A DNA stretch of 64,000 nt from the NCBI RefSeq assembly GCF_900299525.1, contig NZ_OMKA01000031.1, forward strand, positions 310,001-374,000. The letters are read 5' to 3'. Below the pieces are notes generated by a model. It did no database searches, was not told the DNA's origin, and saw nothing but the letters and a program-made list of their open reading frames with translations. Numbering within the stretch: position 1 is the first letter of the stretch; the number at the start of each line of letters is the position of its first letter. This DNA comes from Aquimarina sp. Aq78 (lineage in GTDB: Bacteria > Bacteroidota > Bacteroidia > Flavobacteriales > Flavobacteriaceae). Both the position numbers and the translations under genes were made by a program. Positions 27,401 to 33,961 of the stretch are shown piece by piece.

Positions 27401-27454
27401 ACTAGCTTCCTGCCCCTGCATTAATTTGGTTAAAAGATCATTGAAGTCGCCCAT
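15482..27454 (-). CDS. Giant 3990-residue LysM-containing protein
   Basis: An uninterrupted 12-kb frame. No N-terminal signal peptide or T9SS-type C-terminal sorting domain is seen. Residues 1-500 are an alpha/beta region with DGTPNFGHQATTVNIMKRI near 44-62 and GLPGVFEGQGSSSLPISLG near 405-425, which faintly recall a GT-B-type glycosyltransferase (tentative). About 700-1620 is beta-rich with long alternating strands, including FPWKEDFSRSFTFQTL near 1395 and an amphipathic strand array at about 1440-1610 (SASVSVSLSVSINLGLFKIK); from memory this resembles Pfam DUF6603. LysM-like segments lie near 1945-1995, 2055-2095, 2548-2600 and 2592-2650. The last 1300 residues are beta-rich with no clear family. 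It is probably co-transcribed with the 1201-residue gene 73 bp upstream. Function unknown; toxin, carapace or lipid- or glycan-binding scaffold are all guesses. Confidence 0.9.
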   Translation of the reverse strand: MGDFNDLLTKLMQGQEASESTTSASIKDMLTLIKSKDELRFYVDGTPNFGHQATTVNIMKRIVDATDYSKNILMIYSGADTPDKLAILLTDLIPKDILTTSITYGKATITFLEYKDTKLNLEQIDFGFTGGADNSEVNYADLFNVTYFLRLQPYLWEKAPNQIERKDKDPYDLTKESASFAELAFKFPVDSLTTVPETLWTWYAKNQTYNPDLKIRSINAESIYNAHTTKKELRLWPIYGLHQFSSPAEMTLNLILSAFTAQMSSNTPITLFILSDIAKIQEKYQEMPFDYASAFADDLKNKKVTLPKLKAKIQEVYIDNDMFGAYAQLSLDNFILKLGQQVKPLMDGGYTLSLVEGYKNGSYVKIDDLTSTLTGAGNKEIVAITLGPVPQEVYNYYYANSGLPGVFEGQGSSSLPISLGRPFLQIPKTGEEDRANYPSTLSAVNYSPVAEAAKTASLNIRNQTFNTYLKKTNPGKPEEYYNALAVSGTFMVNSYAESNDVHTYFTNLGVYYQQDIHDKLMLGLVGVKLVLPIVTLLASSKARTKTSSDTDLMVLEEEALTLEGVYNKLINNYNNGGVNILNALPDTYLSSFFKLVTGNLFFITVAKDDITKEKDGDTVTQVTLSKGTTTAFGPDFNITLNFTSPEESVVTEIETEIDQSWNIDGIPWIGFEKPGFSLKINEAGSAVEGGLKGNIIGSGKDANNDPILLETMIKYPEEENTWLITGGFSSPLSVSSFFQMAGGINLVQVLQPPLNGIAGFGLKDIQLNYNNQTHAFDYMSYAMSTDTPWELSANPPFQINPSVDVQIYNVQDVANRKIEFTVTGDFTIGEGTVSVLGTYPDFKVHGGLSDGVIQLSDLLKLFGAGPLDLETAVTLLDFDLKPNEKYYQLNTILEADKPLVIGPLFTINKLTVNIIHNTGNNEVSIGGEFVVLPESMKIGLSLQSSYATGNGWTFTGIQTSGALEIGQLLTFYIAPAWKPNDGFDYAIDGLGFKIQSKTKYWEFSGKTAKPWEINFLDLSVEGNAMVAYGKKDEETQVGYYGNINADVTWLGINFQAFYDFDPGVKSFGIIWEFLKGEVTNTGTAAKPHYIAELSFTESTTIGSMVEKMVSWATGTQFGLAAPWNLLDKIPLNNLSLKYDFTSKQVGFRLGIGKIQLGFAEIKYINVTYKSNQPKPEDNGVMVALEGSFWPREGKKSNDPLEWDAAKPETTPSPSGQGNKYLDLRLLALGQHVTIPGFQSVEKVQEAIKIMREDLPSTEPGEIPGINFDANSNWLVGMDFGVLKLEEDKKSTSAVALANGSEASSSGYFITMQIVFNDPNLYALRLALEGEPARIFKGLDFQILYKKISDTIGLYKAEIALPTVMRKIQLGQVNLTLPIFGIELFTNGDFQVDIGFPWKEDFSRSFTFQTLIWTPIGIPIPVMGSAGVYFGKLSSATTNKVPDATNGTFNPVLVFGFGIQFGFGYDFDAGILKAGFSLTAVAILEGVLAKFNPYQLTTTSSSNDAQVAEAYYFWFRGTVGVIGKLYGTIDFAIIKADLNIDIRLLAQLTFSPYEPIVIQLSASVSVSLSVSINLGLFKIKMHFSFSASISQSITIKAIASNPPWQTATSGIALKAYAQNELQNAKQLRIALHNPLTVALTQVTPNWSNLEKAAAVVPLTGYLGLGLTMAGDKATQLSEQQACYISMLFLESMTPPQEDRVDGYQKAFKDTADSSFELLSKEIFRWTVAALQNGPITSEQVDNTPVTSSQLTQLLAYFSDPSNPSPIPTEAIDSFMTDQFNLLIQEQPQQETDVNATFFPMALSLELSTPDYGADYKGVTYDFESYNTISSTYISDLRKYFDQLAIQMQEKDPATFAAFAEGEDISVGNFVFSDYFLLIAKQMVQNAQDSLKDFKYYTNSGDSPDSIVKWINDNGDLSGDMAYTIAELFNDNSGIALNSGKTMYIPNSTYTVQQGDTFDSVANQAIYGNSFDGNSLATLNEETQNILQEGIAISFTYNNYTYDYTTLPSQSLTQVVKAINVIVPDGNKITIDILITDGGIASIANLLLPVATLRIPLITYITIEGDSLRSIASKFNVTPEDLANSDDKDHNNDKIPDLFDSATLDMANLEQFKVGELLKEIQATQGIQHLSGMTSRYYLAGLKLPVDGVTPNYKGMWVEDNKGVLSYGDLESAGLYALDGQQFPIPTLTEGNNFEITFSKKSDTLKWLAFNGSDPSKMVITIKPDSDDATRINKVAEYATKNKLNTGLSFLGVNDLFTNSEASYPYTSEIVWNAASSINLPYGGTPTGVPALSLWPLPDTLLQLPDLSTRAVNPRMEFLTGQYDEVSKKMINHDVAYYGLGSLVEVTIKKVPVVSDSPSTQTTYEVVGANSNNANILEKIVSEIGDNNSLIASLIPAYAVDSNGSTPNGIQTDAQNALTMGLAQVNLSTETRPDMAFDLMLKSAAITEDQKMLLLNTQTDFLRLLWQASITRNGGYYLYYYNADSKQGLPDRIFDDNGEATLSFIVMYSKPSEESLQNTITSYMNVFANGEAINKDNSVLFAQSNPNIIKLASSNTQTLRELAYAYYGNIADVATDNQELTLRSGIKLNINEGIYEVGVGGNTLQEIATRFETTVAAIQEINKQKSGSELPDQLNLFDSIFLPQLTITIGTSPGGTTFTSLSDFYGENISSIANYNQGVVGVFADSQNITSAGGPKIRTATVAAGTTSIDAIRPIPAPIPDNPKTAGFGELFLQNVYSSLTYQVVANDYFNSSNIGLPSGPTTDAEDTESTDKIQVPKTLTADDTWDYQVSIPYTRFSKEIVASENDLPDGNDSPYLGLGDILQVNFAWQDIYGNSIISELSDPSATSKEPLNEPPVLTGYTDAILGLNQWPSISSSWLVTGAEGQAKLDMGLNFDPSYYQGLISTTAKSSTTILGQYTVTVDETSAIDKTNYTIDQNVNIESIVLNADKKSVTITVDNIPENVEITVTVSNVKADLTNPSDTDVLVFNGWSKFSADNDTDLATSTVIEQATRDLQTYTQIWYQLTDPNGIAFQLESTLASDPFVLSKDDVNSLVQEWIASIYLFLANRSLGEIATATPDNDHTISFDIDAAQVNTDQIFRLELSFTIERIGGSISGDFETTGGIKSASTSIPPLSKAEAGKTTGLEDFAAGFETALSKNDVYQLKVTSGVDRDENLSNVGGTEIWATRLGLDSTTSIGYEINDTSNPVIFAPKPISNKLETKDHIPIYYFNPKTGIDFSTPSTYTDFKNIDMDLWGKQIFSSIDDVLTPEFTAAIQLVDNFGSTTFLTDMLANKKRLAEILKLSMVPVFAGQTADTSNIQETFLQQLLVKLSNAYTTRAGIQFAATVQADTIPEGTDTPQLYGNINLNFIFMGVELDQEEATIVYLFFSNFMSKEEAEKIGNYTVSDDINVLNASLLSENNRIVHLKLSADAVIDKTIVTITDTLFDEVGNVITPPLSHTVQKNVDGGNFSSSFSLSSPKLALSESKDAKLPFLLSSPDIIRGTENEVLSYVDLGITYAGFAIEHQISSVPGIEDYKASSWLSFISKSKTHPLETSLGNFKVPLILRSFPTAPAMVKQEGSYPYTTNTNTVDDILNWNYQITYSQTFHYPQDQVDFEILFNVQENMAKALGSFEDAFAQMAEFISVFPNINQVFNDTLIKIDATTTDASQFESAAVALSSYNKMVSRMADAAETSNGFALNTFNELLKQGYTADPYSFYIKENSTTIETNTGVLLVNIFGAVPEGIGIPIVNIPDYNAISIDPQDGASYSYYYTSKDTGKILEASIGQSIANREVLIPTMNILNRQDADTTANLKRNVELVPGKPSADDFVYTTGNIGFSNAFHPTIDSSKPLNIATINNPSSPNVGTLEQQLTILFDTLLAENSQDTISILMNANYSYQANSKLSDIFLPVIMQPLQAIQVLGDGSDKALKQMISDWANSIKEWYSTNQVDNTEASLWFDLTIFSNLTAQPKPLIRLRTLTLSLDYITDM

Positions 27455-27527
27455 CTTAAAATATTTTTATGATTTGTGTAATTCTTTACAGAATTATGAT
27501 ATGTTGATTATAAATGTCGTGTCTACA

Positions 27528-30500
27528 CTATTCTACTAGTGTTGCTGTTTTCTTATTACTTTTTAGACTTTTTATAGTGCTGGGATCATCTTTATTATAC
27601 ATGGCATACCAGCCTAATCCAGATGATTTTCCTCCAGAATTAGGATTGCCAAATAGGTAAAACAAAGAAGAGCCATTAGGCGGAATTTTAAGTAAGCCTA
27701 AAAATTTCAAAGCGATTTGGGTAAACATAAGAAGGAATGATTTCTGACTCTCGTCAAATGCCAATCGAAGCTGTCCTATAGAGAGTTTGAGTACAGATTG
27801 TAAACTAATCAATTTTGCTCCTCCTCCTGTACCGGGTAGAGAAATGCCAATATTGGCATTGTAATTATCTCCTGTGCTATCGGGTGTCCAGCTTAATAGC
27901 AGAAAAGAGTCTAAACTTACCTTGCCTGCCAATTCCCCGGGAGTCCCCATATTTAGTTTAAAATCCAAACCATACCAGGTAGAGTTATCAACCCCAGACA
28001 ATCTAACATCGGAGATTACAGTTAAGAATCCTTTGTCCTGAGGGCTTTTTTCACTGTTTCCGATAATTAAACCCTTTAGGTCCAGTGCAAAATTGATAAA
28101 CAAACTTTCGCTTCTGGCTGTACTGGTGGTGATATCAAAGGTGATTTCTCCTGCATCAAAATTCAGAGATTTATTTTGTTGTGGATTTGCAATTTCATAA
28201 ACCATAGAAATCCCCAGATTGCTGAAATTAAGACCACTTCTTGGAGTGAGATTGTCATTATCAGGACTTCCAAAAGAGAAAATGTCAAAATTGGTTATAT
28301 TCTCTGAATCACTTGTATTCTCAATAATTTTATAATCAATGAATCCCTGCATACTAAACCAGGACTCATCATATCCTTCTTTAGGGGAGTCTCGTGTAGT
28401 TAATAGTACATTAGTGATCTCTATTTTATTATAGATATTGCTATCAAACAGGAAGATGTTATCTTCAACACTACCCATGCTATATACTGCATTGCCATTA
28501 TTAATCTGAAAACTACCTTTGAGTAAAATATTTTTGAAAATATTTTTGGGATTTCCCATACTTAATACTTCACTATCAAAAAGTTTATTGATGGTTAGTT
28601 GAGAATAACTTTCGAAGTTTTTTACTGCAGTATTTTCGAATAAAACTTTTAACGATAGTAGCCTAAAGTCATAAGTATCTGCAGTAGTCGGTGAGATGGT
28701 TTCTGGCGGATTGAGTGTATCATCAAAGTCTGGGTCTACATAATAAATCAAACCAAACATAGTACTGGGTTGATCAACAACGGCTCCTGTATTTTTGGTA
28801 TCTCCTTTTTTCACAGGGCTTATTTCTACTGCAAAATGATGTGCATTAAATGCTTCGGGATTAGTAATCCCAGCCATGATGCCCTGGAGATTCGTTGGTA
28901 TTTCTTTAATATCCATTCGCAATACCAGAATACCCGTCCAGTTTTCATCGGTAGCGATTTCATTAAATTTAGAGAAATATTCGTTGTCAGACTGTTCATA
29001 TGTTTCTTTGAAATAAGATTGTAGCCATTGTGATAGTATGATCAATTGATCGGTATCTGGTTCTTGTTGAATCCCTTCAGAATTAATGGTAGATGGAGAA
29101 CCAAATTGATCCCGTTGCGTCCATTTTTTTGGATTAGCAACAAGGCTTTCTTTAGCACTTATTTCTGAGTCAGGATTAGGGTCGTATAATTTACCTTTAC
29201 GCCCTTTAATGATCATGATGTTTTTATAGTTGTTGTATTCACTTCCTTGTCCTACATTGGCTTGTAATTGCCAACTATCAATACTCATGATGTTATTAAA
29301 TGTAGCCGTTAGAGGGTCTTCTTCACCTAATGCTCCTAAGTATTTTGAATTTGCAGTGACTAGAAAGAGGTCACTGGTTTGTAGTGCCTCGACCAGTTCG
29401 TTTTCAGGATTTAAAAATTCTAGTTTATACTTTTCGTTATGATCTGTATTTTGGCCTAGGAAAACTTCGTTCCATAGGGTTTGCCCTCCGCTTTGTGTTG
29501 TAGTGGCCAAAAGCCCTGACGGAGTGGTAGAAGTAATGGGAGTTACTCCGTTTTTATTTACCATTTGTTTTGCAGATAGTAATGATGTATTAGTGCTTGC
29601 TTTTCCGATGTTACCTCTACGAGTTTGACTGATGATTTGACTTTCAAATGTTTCTGTATCTGATTCAGAAAAAGAAGTGACTCCATTTCCTACGGTTAAT
29701 CCCAGGTATGGAACTATCGGAAATAAGGTTGTGTTATCTGCGGTATATGTAAACCCCAAATTATTATGAACAAATAAATCCTGGTATTTATATGAGGAAT
29801 TACCTTCTCCAAAAAGAGCCGAACCTTTTGGTTGAGATACATAGGTAACCGTATTACCAGAAGTGTTTAGTATAGTTGCCCAGGAAGTTTCTTTTGTATG
29901 AGTTAATAAAGGTGCGGTTGGTGACTCTGGCGCTTTTACAGATGAAGCTGCTTCAAAAGGAAATTTAGGTGCCAATGCTGCATTTTTAGAAATAAAACGA
30001 ATGGTGTCTCCTTTTTGACTCAGAGTGAAAAATTCTGTACCCTGTAGGCCGCACATCATATAATATTCACCAGTGGTTGTTTCTTTTTGAAATTCAATTT
30101 CAAAATCTCCTTCGGGAGTAAAATGAAATTGTTCGGTATTACTATTATCGTTAATAGTACCTGTAGAAATTACCAGACGAGCGTTATATATATTGTTAGC
30201 TTCTTGTTTAGGTAACAGTGCTATTTCATTTCCGTAATTGGAAGTGAAATAAGAGTATAAAGTAGTATCTCTTTGATCGCTGTTTTTGCCGGTAAAGTTA
30301 AAATAAGTCCTTCTTGAGTTGTATGCAGTATTGATATTACATACAGAAGAATCATCATTAGGGCAGGGGTCAAAGGTTTCATTAGTAACATCTGATGGAT
30401 CAATAACAACACTAAAACCAAGATAATCTCCTGCAGGAGTACTTTGAGCCAGTGGTAACCATTCTGATAGTGAGTCTTCATCTCCTTCTTCTTCTGGGAA

Positions 30501-31133
30501 TAAGTATTGAAACCCCCATTTTAGATCATTTAAAAGAGAAAGTCTATTGATAAAAAAATTAGAAAAGCGTATACAACCACGTAACTCTCCCGAGAAATCG
30601 ATGTATCCTATTTTGGTAGGGATAGTTTTTGGAGACGAAGTTCCTGAAAAATTAATGACCAGATTACCTGGGTTACCATTAAGAGTAATTACACTGGAGG
30701 CATCATCTAAGATGAGATCCATTCCATTTTGTATCGTAAGGTTTAAACTTGGGGTAAGAGGTGCTTGTAATCCTGTATTTAAACTAGAACCGTCTGCACT
30801 AAGTCCCATGAGTGATGTGTTAGATTTGTCGATTTCATTGATGTCAATCTGTTCAAGCCATATCATCGCTCTATTGGCAGAACTAGAGGAAATTAACTCG
30901 TTTATGTTTTTTACAAAAATTTGAGCATCTGCATCATTTTCAATAGAAGGTGCCTGTGCAGAAAACACAAAATTTCCATTATAATATGTATTACTCAGAG
31001 CATCTTTTAGGTAAATAGTGCCATCGGGAGGATCAATACCTTCTGGAGTAACAAAAGCAATAAAACCACGATCACCTGTTGCATTTTCAGCGATGTATAA
31101 CTGATTGATAAACTTCTTAGAGAAAACTGTCAT
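27528..31133 (-). CDS. Large beta-rich protein, partner of the giant gene
   Basis: A 1201-residue protein I cannot assign to a family. It lacks a signal peptide. The N-terminus (FINQLYIAENATGDRGFIAF) begins directly with beta-type sequence. The C-terminal 250 residues hold long alternating strands (VLKLSIGQLRLAFDESQKSF, then LLMFTQIALKFLGLLKIPP) that resemble strand runs of the 3990-residue product (LGIGKIQLGFAEIKYINVTY), so the two may share a fold and assemble. Repeated NxNxGNxV-type turns suggest a beta-solenoid or multi-sheet structure. It precedes the giant gene by 73 bp on the same strand, which points to an operon. Confidence 0.85.
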   Translation of the reverse strand: MTVFSKKFINQLYIAENATGDRGFIAFVTPEGIDPPDGTIYLKDALSNTYYNGNFVFSAQAPSIENDADAQIFVKNINELISSSSANRAMIWLEQIDINEIDKSNTSLMGLSADGSSLNTGLQAPLTPSLNLTIQNGMDLILDDASSVITLNGNPGNLVINFSGTSSPKTIPTKIGYIDFSGELRGCIRFSNFFINRLSLLNDLKWGFQYLFPEEEGDEDSLSEWLPLAQSTPAGDYLGFSVVIDPSDVTNETFDPCPNDDSSVCNINTAYNSRRTYFNFTGKNSDQRDTTLYSYFTSNYGNEIALLPKQEANNIYNARLVISTGTINDNSNTEQFHFTPEGDFEIEFQKETTTGEYYMMCGLQGTEFFTLSQKGDTIRFISKNAALAPKFPFEAASSVKAPESPTAPLLTHTKETSWATILNTSGNTVTYVSQPKGSALFGEGNSSYKYQDLFVHNNLGFTYTADNTTLFPIVPYLGLTVGNGVTSFSESDTETFESQIISQTRRGNIGKASTNTSLLSAKQMVNKNGVTPITSTTPSGLLATTTQSGGQTLWNEVFLGQNTDHNEKYKLEFLNPENELVEALQTSDLFLVTANSKYLGALGEEDPLTATFNNIMSIDSWQLQANVGQGSEYNNYKNIMIIKGRKGKLYDPNPDSEISAKESLVANPKKWTQRDQFGSPSTINSEGIQQEPDTDQLIILSQWLQSYFKETYEQSDNEYFSKFNEIATDENWTGILVLRMDIKEIPTNLQGIMAGITNPEAFNAHHFAVEISPVKKGDTKNTGAVVDQPSTMFGLIYYVDPDFDDTLNPPETISPTTADTYDFRLLSLKVLFENTAVKNFESYSQLTINKLFDSEVLSMGNPKNIFKNILLKGSFQINNGNAVYSMGSVEDNIFLFDSNIYNKIEITNVLLTTRDSPKEGYDESWFSMQGFIDYKIIENTSDSENITNFDIFSFGSPDNDNLTPRSGLNFSNLGISMVYEIANPQQNKSLNFDAGEITFDITTSTARSESLFINFALDLKGLIIGNSEKSPQDKGFLTVISDVRLSGVDNSTWYGLDFKLNMGTPGELAGKVSLDSFLLLSWTPDSTGDNYNANIGISLPGTGGGAKLISLQSVLKLSIGQLRLAFDESQKSFLLMFTQIALKFLGLLKIPPNGSSLFYLFGNPNSGGKSSGLGWYAMYNKDDPSTIKSLKSNKKTATLVE

Positions 31134-31264
31134 GTCTAACTAATTAAGATGGATAAAAGCAATAAGCCTTTCCTTGTTTTAAGAGAATATAAGAGCACTA
31201 CTAGTTTGTTTTTAGACAAAAAAGCATTGATGATGATCGGGGTAATGTTTCTGAAATTCAGGTG

Positions 31265-31296
31265 AGTAAAGGCCTATACATGCATAGACCTTTACT
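31265..31296. terminator. Hairpin between small and large genes of the giant locus
   Basis: AGTAAAGG and CCTTTACT, with an inner CTAT/ATAG pair, form a hairpin in the 232-bp gap between the 230-residue and 1201-residue genes. There is no clear T-run, so it may be a weak terminator or an mRNA processing/stability element that sets different expression of the two pairs. Confidence 0.35.
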
Positions 31297-31365
31297 TCTC
31301 TGAATACACAAATTAATGCTTACTCCTGATCATAGTGTAAAGGAGATAATGATTGACCTGAACTA

Positions 31366-32058
31366 TTAATTAGTAAACGTATAGGCAGCAGCCATAGTTT
31401 CTTGATTACTATTTGCTGTTGCGCTATATCCGCTCATGAAAATAGCGATAGTATAGGTAAGACCTCTACCGATACTTATATTATTAAAGGCTCCACCATT
31501 ATTACTCGTGATCTGAACTGCAGATAACGGACGAGCGTAGTATGAAGGAGCTCCTGCTTGCCAGATAGCTGCCCAGGCACCATTTCCTTTAAGATCGATC
31601 TGATTTGGGAAATTCTCCAAACCAAAAGATACACTAGTTGTACCAGGTTTTACGTTAACGATTGTTCCTTCAAAATTGTTAGATGGACTTGGTTGTCCAG
31701 CTGCAGGAATAAATGAAGAAGAACAAATGTTTCCATATGTCTGTGCAGGTTCGTTTAATGTTGGGCCAACAGCATACCCAACAATGTAACTATTGTTATT
31801 AAGATCTAGACCATCAAAGTTTAAAGTTCCTGCCTGGGTGTTACTTGGGATTACTTTTCTTTCAAGTGGCGGAGTGCCAAAAGGGATCTCGTTACTGTTC
31901 TGCCATAATACTACTTGGTTCCCAAAAGTATTAGGTTGATTCCCCGAAAGAGTATCGTAAGCAATGTCAAGAGAATTGGCCGTAATGGTGGTAATCTCAA
32001 TTTTTGTAGTTAATACCGTTGTTGATTTTCCTTGTTTTTCTAATGTTGCAGTACTCAT
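31366..32058 (-). CDS. Double-repeat beta protein, paralogue 2
   Basis: A 230-residue protein without a signal peptide, made of two copies of an unrecognised domain of about 85 residues. Each copy has a tryptophan strand (VVLWQNSNEIPFGTPPL; AAIWQAGAPSYYARPL), then I-x-S-N and a G-rich strand (AGTLNFDGLDLNNNSYIVGY; GAFNNISIGRGLTYTIAIFM). The next gene upstream encodes two more copies. The pattern suggests a beta-sandwich of fibronectin-III or lectin size. It starts at the ATG at 32058, 44 bp after its paralogue's stop codon, and precedes the two giant genes on the same strand. A structural or ligand-binding role in that system is inference. Confidence 0.7.
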   Translation of the reverse strand: MSTATLEKQGKSTTVLTTKIEITTITANSLDIAYDTLSGNQPNTFGNQVVLWQNSNEIPFGTPPLERKVIPSNTQAGTLNFDGLDLNNNSYIVGYAVGPTLNEPAQTYGNICSSSFIPAAGQPSPSNNFEGTIVNVKPGTTSVSFGLENFPNQIDLKGNGAWAAIWQAGAPSYYARPLSAVQITSNNGGAFNNISIGRGLTYTIAIFMSGYSATANSNQETMAAAYTFTN

Positions 32059-32102
32059 AATTGTTTAGATTTAAATGTTAATTTTAGGTTTTAAAAATGT
32101 AT

Positions 32103-32954
32103 CTATTTATCCGATGCCGGATCACTTGTGTTAAAATTTAATATGGCTGCAGCAGTGGTATTATCTGCCCCCATGAAATATATTAAGGTATATTCTGTAT
32201 CTCTACCTAGTGATAGGTTGTTTAGCGCTACAATCCCTTGATTAGAGTAACTATCTATTTTTGTTTTAATAAGAGCATCAGGAGGTAGGTTATATGGCGA
32301 AGCGTAGCCTTTCCATAATCCAACCCAATTCCCATTTTTTTTGGGCAGGTAGCCAGAAAGAGTTTGATAGAAAACTGATAATGAAGTTTGCCCTAAATTT
32401 TCAATTCCAATATGTACATTAGAGAGCGGTGCCTTGATACCTCCTGCACCTAGAATTGCGCTGGCACAAATATTTCCTGTTCCAGAACCTACTCCATATC
32501 CCACCACATAGCTGTTATACGTAATAGTAAGATCATCTATAGTAACGGTACCACTTTGGGTATTAACTCCTATTTCTATCATCTTTAAAGGCGCTACTGT
32601 CCAGGGAATAACAGATGATTCCCAAATAGCTATAAAATTTTTGTATGTTGATGGTTGATTAGCAGGAAGTCCCGAAAAGGCTACAGTAATTGATTCTCCG
32701 GTAAAACTAGTAATTTCAATCTTACAAGTATTGAGTTTTGCCGTTTCAATTGCTACAGCAAGAGGTTGAAATTCTTTCAAAGCAATAGTATTAATATTAG
32801 AGGTATTAAATTTCACTACAGGACAGGATGCTAAAACGCATGATGACTGATTCGAGAAATATAAAAAGAGTATAATCATACTTAATGATATAACTCTCTT
32901 AGTAGTAAATCCGTAAAACCCCGGTTTAAAGAAATAGTTGAAATTTATTAGCAT
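32103..32954 (-). CDS. Double-repeat beta protein, paralogue 1, with N-terminal hydrophobic segment
   Basis: A 283-residue paralogue of the next gene. Residues 20-40 (RVISLSMIILFLYFSNQSS) form a signal or anchor segment, then two copies of the tryptophan-strand domain follow: FIAIWESSVIPWTVAPLKMI with SGTVTIDDLTITYNSYVVGY, and GNWVGLWKGYASPYNLPPDA with GIVALNNLSLGRDTEYTLIY. It is the only protein of the giant locus that appears to enter the export pathway, so it could be a surface or periplasmic form of the domain. It is the first gene of the minus-strand run. The family is not recognised. Confidence 0.7.
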   Translation of the reverse strand: MLINFNYFFKPGFYGFTTKRVISLSMIILFLYFSNQSSCVLASCPVVKFNTSNINTIALKEFQPLAVAIETAKLNTCKIEITSFTGESITVAFSGLPANQPSTYKNFIAIWESSVIPWTVAPLKMIEIGVNTQSGTVTIDDLTITYNSYVVGYGVGSGTGNICASAILGAGGIKAPLSNVHIGIENLGQTSLSVFYQTLSGYLPKKNGNWVGLWKGYASPYNLPPDALIKTKIDSYSNQGIVALNNLSLGRDTEYTLIYFMGADNTTAAAILNFNTSDPASDK

Positions 32955-33214
32955 TGCTATTTACTTTTCGATTTGTGTGTGTAAGTTGGTATATTGAGTA
33001 TGAATGTACTCTTGTACTAAGATACCTTTAAACTAAAACATTTCCTATAGGTATAAACCCGTGTTTTTTAGGAGTTTACACTGATGTTTTTGGGGATTAA
33101 AGTAAGGGTTTAACCATAAAAAAGAAGAGAAAACAGGATGGTTATTGCTTAAAATCAGAAGGTTTGCAACTACTCTAGATAAGAGACAGTACTTTTCCTA
33201 AAAGTGAAATAATC

Positions 33215-33239
33215 ATGACAGAAATTAACGAACTGTCAT
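33215..33239. promoter_or_regulatory. Dyad in the upstream region of the giant locus
   Basis: ATGACAG and CTGTCAT are inverted around 11 bp, within the 416-bp gene-free stretch 32955-33370 between the giant locus and the small HTH gene. It could be an operator; no exact TAnnTTTG promoter was found beside it. The rest of the gap shows only AT-rich sequence. Confidence 0.35.
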
Positions 33240-33370
33240 CAAAAACTAAATATTTATAAACTAAAAAAAGATAAGTTGAAAAAAGCTAAAAAAAGAGTTT
33301 AATTATATAGTATTGAAATACACTGAAAATCGAAAGTTATATATTCATTCTTAAATTTAAGACTCATAAA

Positions 33371-33649
33371 TCACAAAACAGGTGTTAGATGAGATCTGGT
33401 ATTTGAATTTTGTTCTTTTAAGTAGAATCCGAACTTAAAACCTACCTCTTCTACATATACATAACTTTGTGTAGAAACATCATAGCTAATAGGAGCATTT
33501 AATTCTTTCATGAGATCTATAATACGGTAGAGTTTTGTTTTTGAAATCCCCAGACGAGATGCTAATTGTTCTGGTGACCCTGTGGCTTGTAAACGAGTGA
33601 GTTGATCTATTCGTTCTATAGTTTTAATGTGTTTAATAATAATACCCAT
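33371..33649 (-). CDS. Small helix-turn-helix DNA-binding protein
   Basis: A 92-residue protein. Residues 10-55 (IERIDQLTRLQATGSPEQLASRLGISKTKLYRIID) are a DeoR/HTH_11-like winged helix-turn-helix, followed by a short wing and tail. There is no effector domain, so it is either a small regulator or a DNA-binding partner. It is in the same orientation as, and just upstream of, the giant locus, and divergent from the XRE-S24 gene, which makes it the nearest candidate regulator of the giant operon. Confidence 0.75.
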   Translation of the reverse strand: MGIIIKHIKTIERIDQLTRLQATGSPEQLASRLGISKTKLYRIIDLMKELNAPISYDVSTQSYVYVEEVGFKFGFYLKEQNSNTRSHLTPVL

Positions 33650-33855
33650 AACTAAGTTTTTCTTTTATGATTACTGTTTTTAATACACTTCGATTTTGAT
33701 CTATGACAAATTTTTAACTTTTCTTAGAATTCAAAATTTTCAACTTCTATAGAGTGGTAGTATAGGGGGTAATTCAATTTTATAGTACTTAATACAGGTG
33801 AAAATGCTTTTTTGTTCATTTTTTTGTATATTTGATTATGGTTAATACAAATATA

Positions 33856-33871
33856 GTTCAAAATATTGAAC
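33856..33871. promoter_or_regulatory. Operator candidate upstream of the XRE-S24 gene
   Basis: GTTCAA-AATA-TTGAAC is a perfect 6-bp-arm dyad about 90 bp before the XRE-S24 start codon. An exact flavobacterial -7 box, TATATTTG, lies just upstream near 33830. It suits autoregulation by the repressor. Confidence 0.45.
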
Positions 33872-33961
33872 CAAACAAGCTTTGGGTTTAGTATTTTGGT
33901 TTTATTGATGTGTATTAATATGTTTTTAAACTATAAAGTTTATAATGTTAACTTTTTAAGC

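Noticed and set aside
15482..27454. RHS/Tc-toxin or T9SS adhesin identity for the giant protein
   Set aside because: No YD repeats, no RHS core and no C-terminal sorting domain could be seen.
18426..30924. Several plus-strand frames of 60-125 codons opposite the giant genes
   Set aside because: They are mirror frames of strongly coding minus-strand sequence and have no independent signals.
33866..33961. Upstream extension of the XRE-S24 protein
   Set aside because: It would add a hydrophobic run before the HTH and start in the operator dyad; the ATG at 33962 is better.
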